From Nostoc sp. JL33 (GTDB lineage: Bacteria > Cyanobacteriota > Cyanobacteriia > Cyanobacteriales > Nostocaceae): a stretch of DNA of 64,000 nucleotides. Shown piece after piece: positions 62,783-64,000 of the stretch. Each line of letters begins with the position of its first letter. The stretch's first letter is position 1. The position numbers and the translations under genes were made by a program. The DNA is taken from NCBI RefSeq assembly GCF_017114985.1, contig NZ_JABXKP010000052.1, forward strand, positions 1 to 64,000, read 5' to 3'. The notes below the pieces were generated by a model. It did no database searches and had not been told where the DNA came from. It was given only the letters and a program-made list of their open reading frames with translations.

Positions 62783-64000
62783 TTAGTGACGAGTGTAGGA
62801 ACGCACAAAGTGAGTTTTGAGTGTCTGAGCGATCGCGGACATTACAACTGCTACTAGAGAAAGCGATATTGCTGCTATTTTGATTCTAGAATCATCTGCA
62901 AGTATTGCTACAGCAGCTAGAGCGATCGCTACCCCTATAGAGCTTTGTTTGACCGTATTTGTAACTTGATAAGCTCGATTGCAAGAACTACAAAGAAGTG
63001 TATGTTGCGTGAATCGGTCTAATGTGATCAACTTTTGAGCAAACTCGCTACTACCGACATTTTTTGAAGTGGAATAACCTTGATAAAACGGCAAAGATGA
63101 CCCAAATTTATCTAGCCACTTGCGATACTCAACCACCAAAGTATCAGATGTTTTGAGCGGTAAATACACTTCTTTGAGATTTTGTCCCAAACGCTCAATT
63201 TGTGCCTTTTGTTCAACGACTAATTGCAAATCACCTTCCAAGATTTTGTTTCGGATCAAGATGTGATCTAACCAGCGAGGCATCAGCTTTATTTTTTTGG
63301 GAAAAAAGTTACCATAATTTCTCAGTAGAATCCGACATCTATCCTTACCGAGTGGAATTGAATACAGGACTGTGCCTCCAAACTTACTTTGCTGTTCATT
63401 ACCAAATCCTTTGTAGAGAATCAAATTAGGAGCAATGAAATCTAATGAAATCCAAGGCCGATTGGGTGTCCGTGTTCCTCGCCACCTTCCCTTAATTCCC
63501 TGAATGTTGCTGTCAATGACTTCTATTTCCAGCGCTTGGGCATCTTTTCGACTTCCCAACAGGCCATCATGGCTGATTGGAACGTGAGCCGGATCAATAA
63601 CGTTTTCAATAAAATAACTTTGGTCGTAAGGTAGGTCACGTACATAATCTAAGCTGAACGATTCCGGCTTTTCCCAATCTGGTAGAGATGGAATTAGCTC
63701 ATCAATAGCCGTTTCGGCTTCCCCTGCCCACATCCAAATGATACCTTGAAGTTCCAAGACTTTAAAGGATGACACGCAAGCATTTACCGGAATTTTGGCA
63801 TCGCTGGGTAATTGAGGAATATGCAGACATTCACCATCACTGCCAAACTGCCAACCGTGGTATAAACACTCTATTTTGCCGTCAATAATTTGTCCATCAG
63901 AAAGTCTAGCTGCACGGTGAGGACAACGATCTGTTAAACAGATAAACTCTCCATTTTGGTCTTTGAACAAAACCAAGGGTTCATCGTACAAGGAAAAGCT
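62783..64000 (-). CDS. Rieske oxygenase, pheophorbide a oxygenase/Tic55-like (5' end outside window)
   Basis: At least 402 residues; the frame continues past the right edge (SFSLYDEPLVL), so the true start lies outside. The Rieske 2Fe-2S site is DRCPHRAARLSDG and ECLYHGW (Cys23, His25, Cys42, His45 counted from the first methionine). The mononuclear iron site is NVIDPAHVPISHDG. The C-terminal HTLLCSSCNRAY has the CxxC motif typical of PaO, Tic55 and Ptc52-type proteins, followed by two membrane helices (IGVAIALAAVAILA, IAAISLSLVAVVMSAIA). Probably membrane-bound. The substrate, possibly a tetrapyrrole, is not determined. Confidence 0.88.
   Translation of the reverse strand, partial: SFSLYDEPLVLFKDQNGEFICLTDRCPHRAARLSDGQIIDGKIECLYHGWQFGSDGECLHIPQLPSDAKIPVNACVSSFKVLELQGIIWMWAGEAETAIDELIPSLPDWEKPESFSLDYVRDLPYDQSYFIENVIDPAHVPISHDGLLGSRKDAQALEIEVIDSNIQGIKGRWRGTRTPNRPWISLDFIAPNLILYKGFGNEQQSKFGGTVLYSIPLGKDRCRILLRNYGNFFPKKIKLMPRWLDHILIRNKILEGDLQLVVEQKAQIERLGQNLKEVYLPLKTSDTLVVEYRKWLDKFGSSLPFYQGYSTSKNVGSSEFAQKLITLDRFTQHTLLCSSCNRAYQVTNTVKQSSIGVAIALAAVAILADDSRIKIAAISLSLVAVVMSAIAQTLKTHFVRSYTRH

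Overview
The window reads as chromosomal DNA of a filamentous, probably heterocyst-forming cyanobacterium of the Nostoc type. The evidence is the dense GCGATCGC (HIP1) octamers, heptameric short tandem repeats (STRR), many small palindromic and MITE-like repeats, and a cyanobacterial gene set: carboxysome shell protein CcmP, a fused PanC/Cmk, a cyAbrB2-type regulator, DUF1400, DUF2808 and DUF4912 proteins, Fe-superoxide dismutase and many secreted or repeat proteins. The species call is an inference. No rRNA, CRISPR array or intact insertion sequence was seen. One tRNA (Arg, anticodon CCG) is present.

Layout. 0.3-2.9 kb: two paralogous proteins of unknown family, preceded by a 24-codon remnant of the same family. 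3.3-8.4 kb: secreted M28 peptidase, small membrane-anchored protein, DUF1400 alpha/beta hydrolase, DUF6875-like protein. 8.4-12.4 kb: a decayed zone with a MITE and fragments of phosphonate ABC ATPase phnC, methionine-binding metQ/nlpA (two in-frame stops) and an MFS transporter, interrupted by an intact DUF2808 gene. 12.4-15.2 kb: Old Yellow Enzyme-type reductase and an MFS exporter. 16.0-18.9 kb: a Tat-exported vanadium haloperoxidase-like protein, with its catalytic histidine apparently replaced by alanine, followed 12 bp later by a membrane-anchored c-type cytochrome-like protein. 19.1-24.8 kb: TTC38-like TPR protein translationally coupled to the first of two tandem aldo/keto reductases, then HAD phosphatase, HD-domain protein and GNAT acetyltransferase. 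24.8-27.8 kb: exported sugar dehydrogenase and an RTX/PPC calcium-binding protein on the minus strand. 28.6-30.1 kb: ccmP with a pentapeptide-repeat protein behind it.

30.8-40 kb: WD40-like protein, a 63-bp minisatellite made of 21-bp subunits, argC, a GloVer-repeat secreted protein, a palindrome-truncated nuclease-like gene, glpK, tRNA-Arg and an EnvC/M23 peptidase. 40-48.5 kb: three repeat elements, a zinc-ribbon membrane protein, a CLC chloride transporter, cyAbrB2, an Rrf2 regulator, cobD, pyrR and a TPR protein. 48.5-64 kb: NTF2-like protein, DUF4912 protein, sodB, panC/cmk, RlpA, glsA, FAD monooxygenase plus a calycin-like partner, AbrB-type membrane protein, a triple YbjQ-like protein, and at the right edge a partial PaO/Tic55-like Rieske oxygenase.

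Most genes are housekeeping or accessory single units, and no multi-gene defence or biosynthetic island is evident. The less ordinary signals are: the haloperoxidase-like/cytochrome pair; a modular MITE family whose central hairpin is swapped between copies; two MITE-like elements with clear target-site duplications; five genes whose stop codon is supplied by STRR-like repeats; the in-frame 21-bp repeat array; and the CcmP/pentapeptide pair. All family assignments come from reading motifs by eye; no database search was run.
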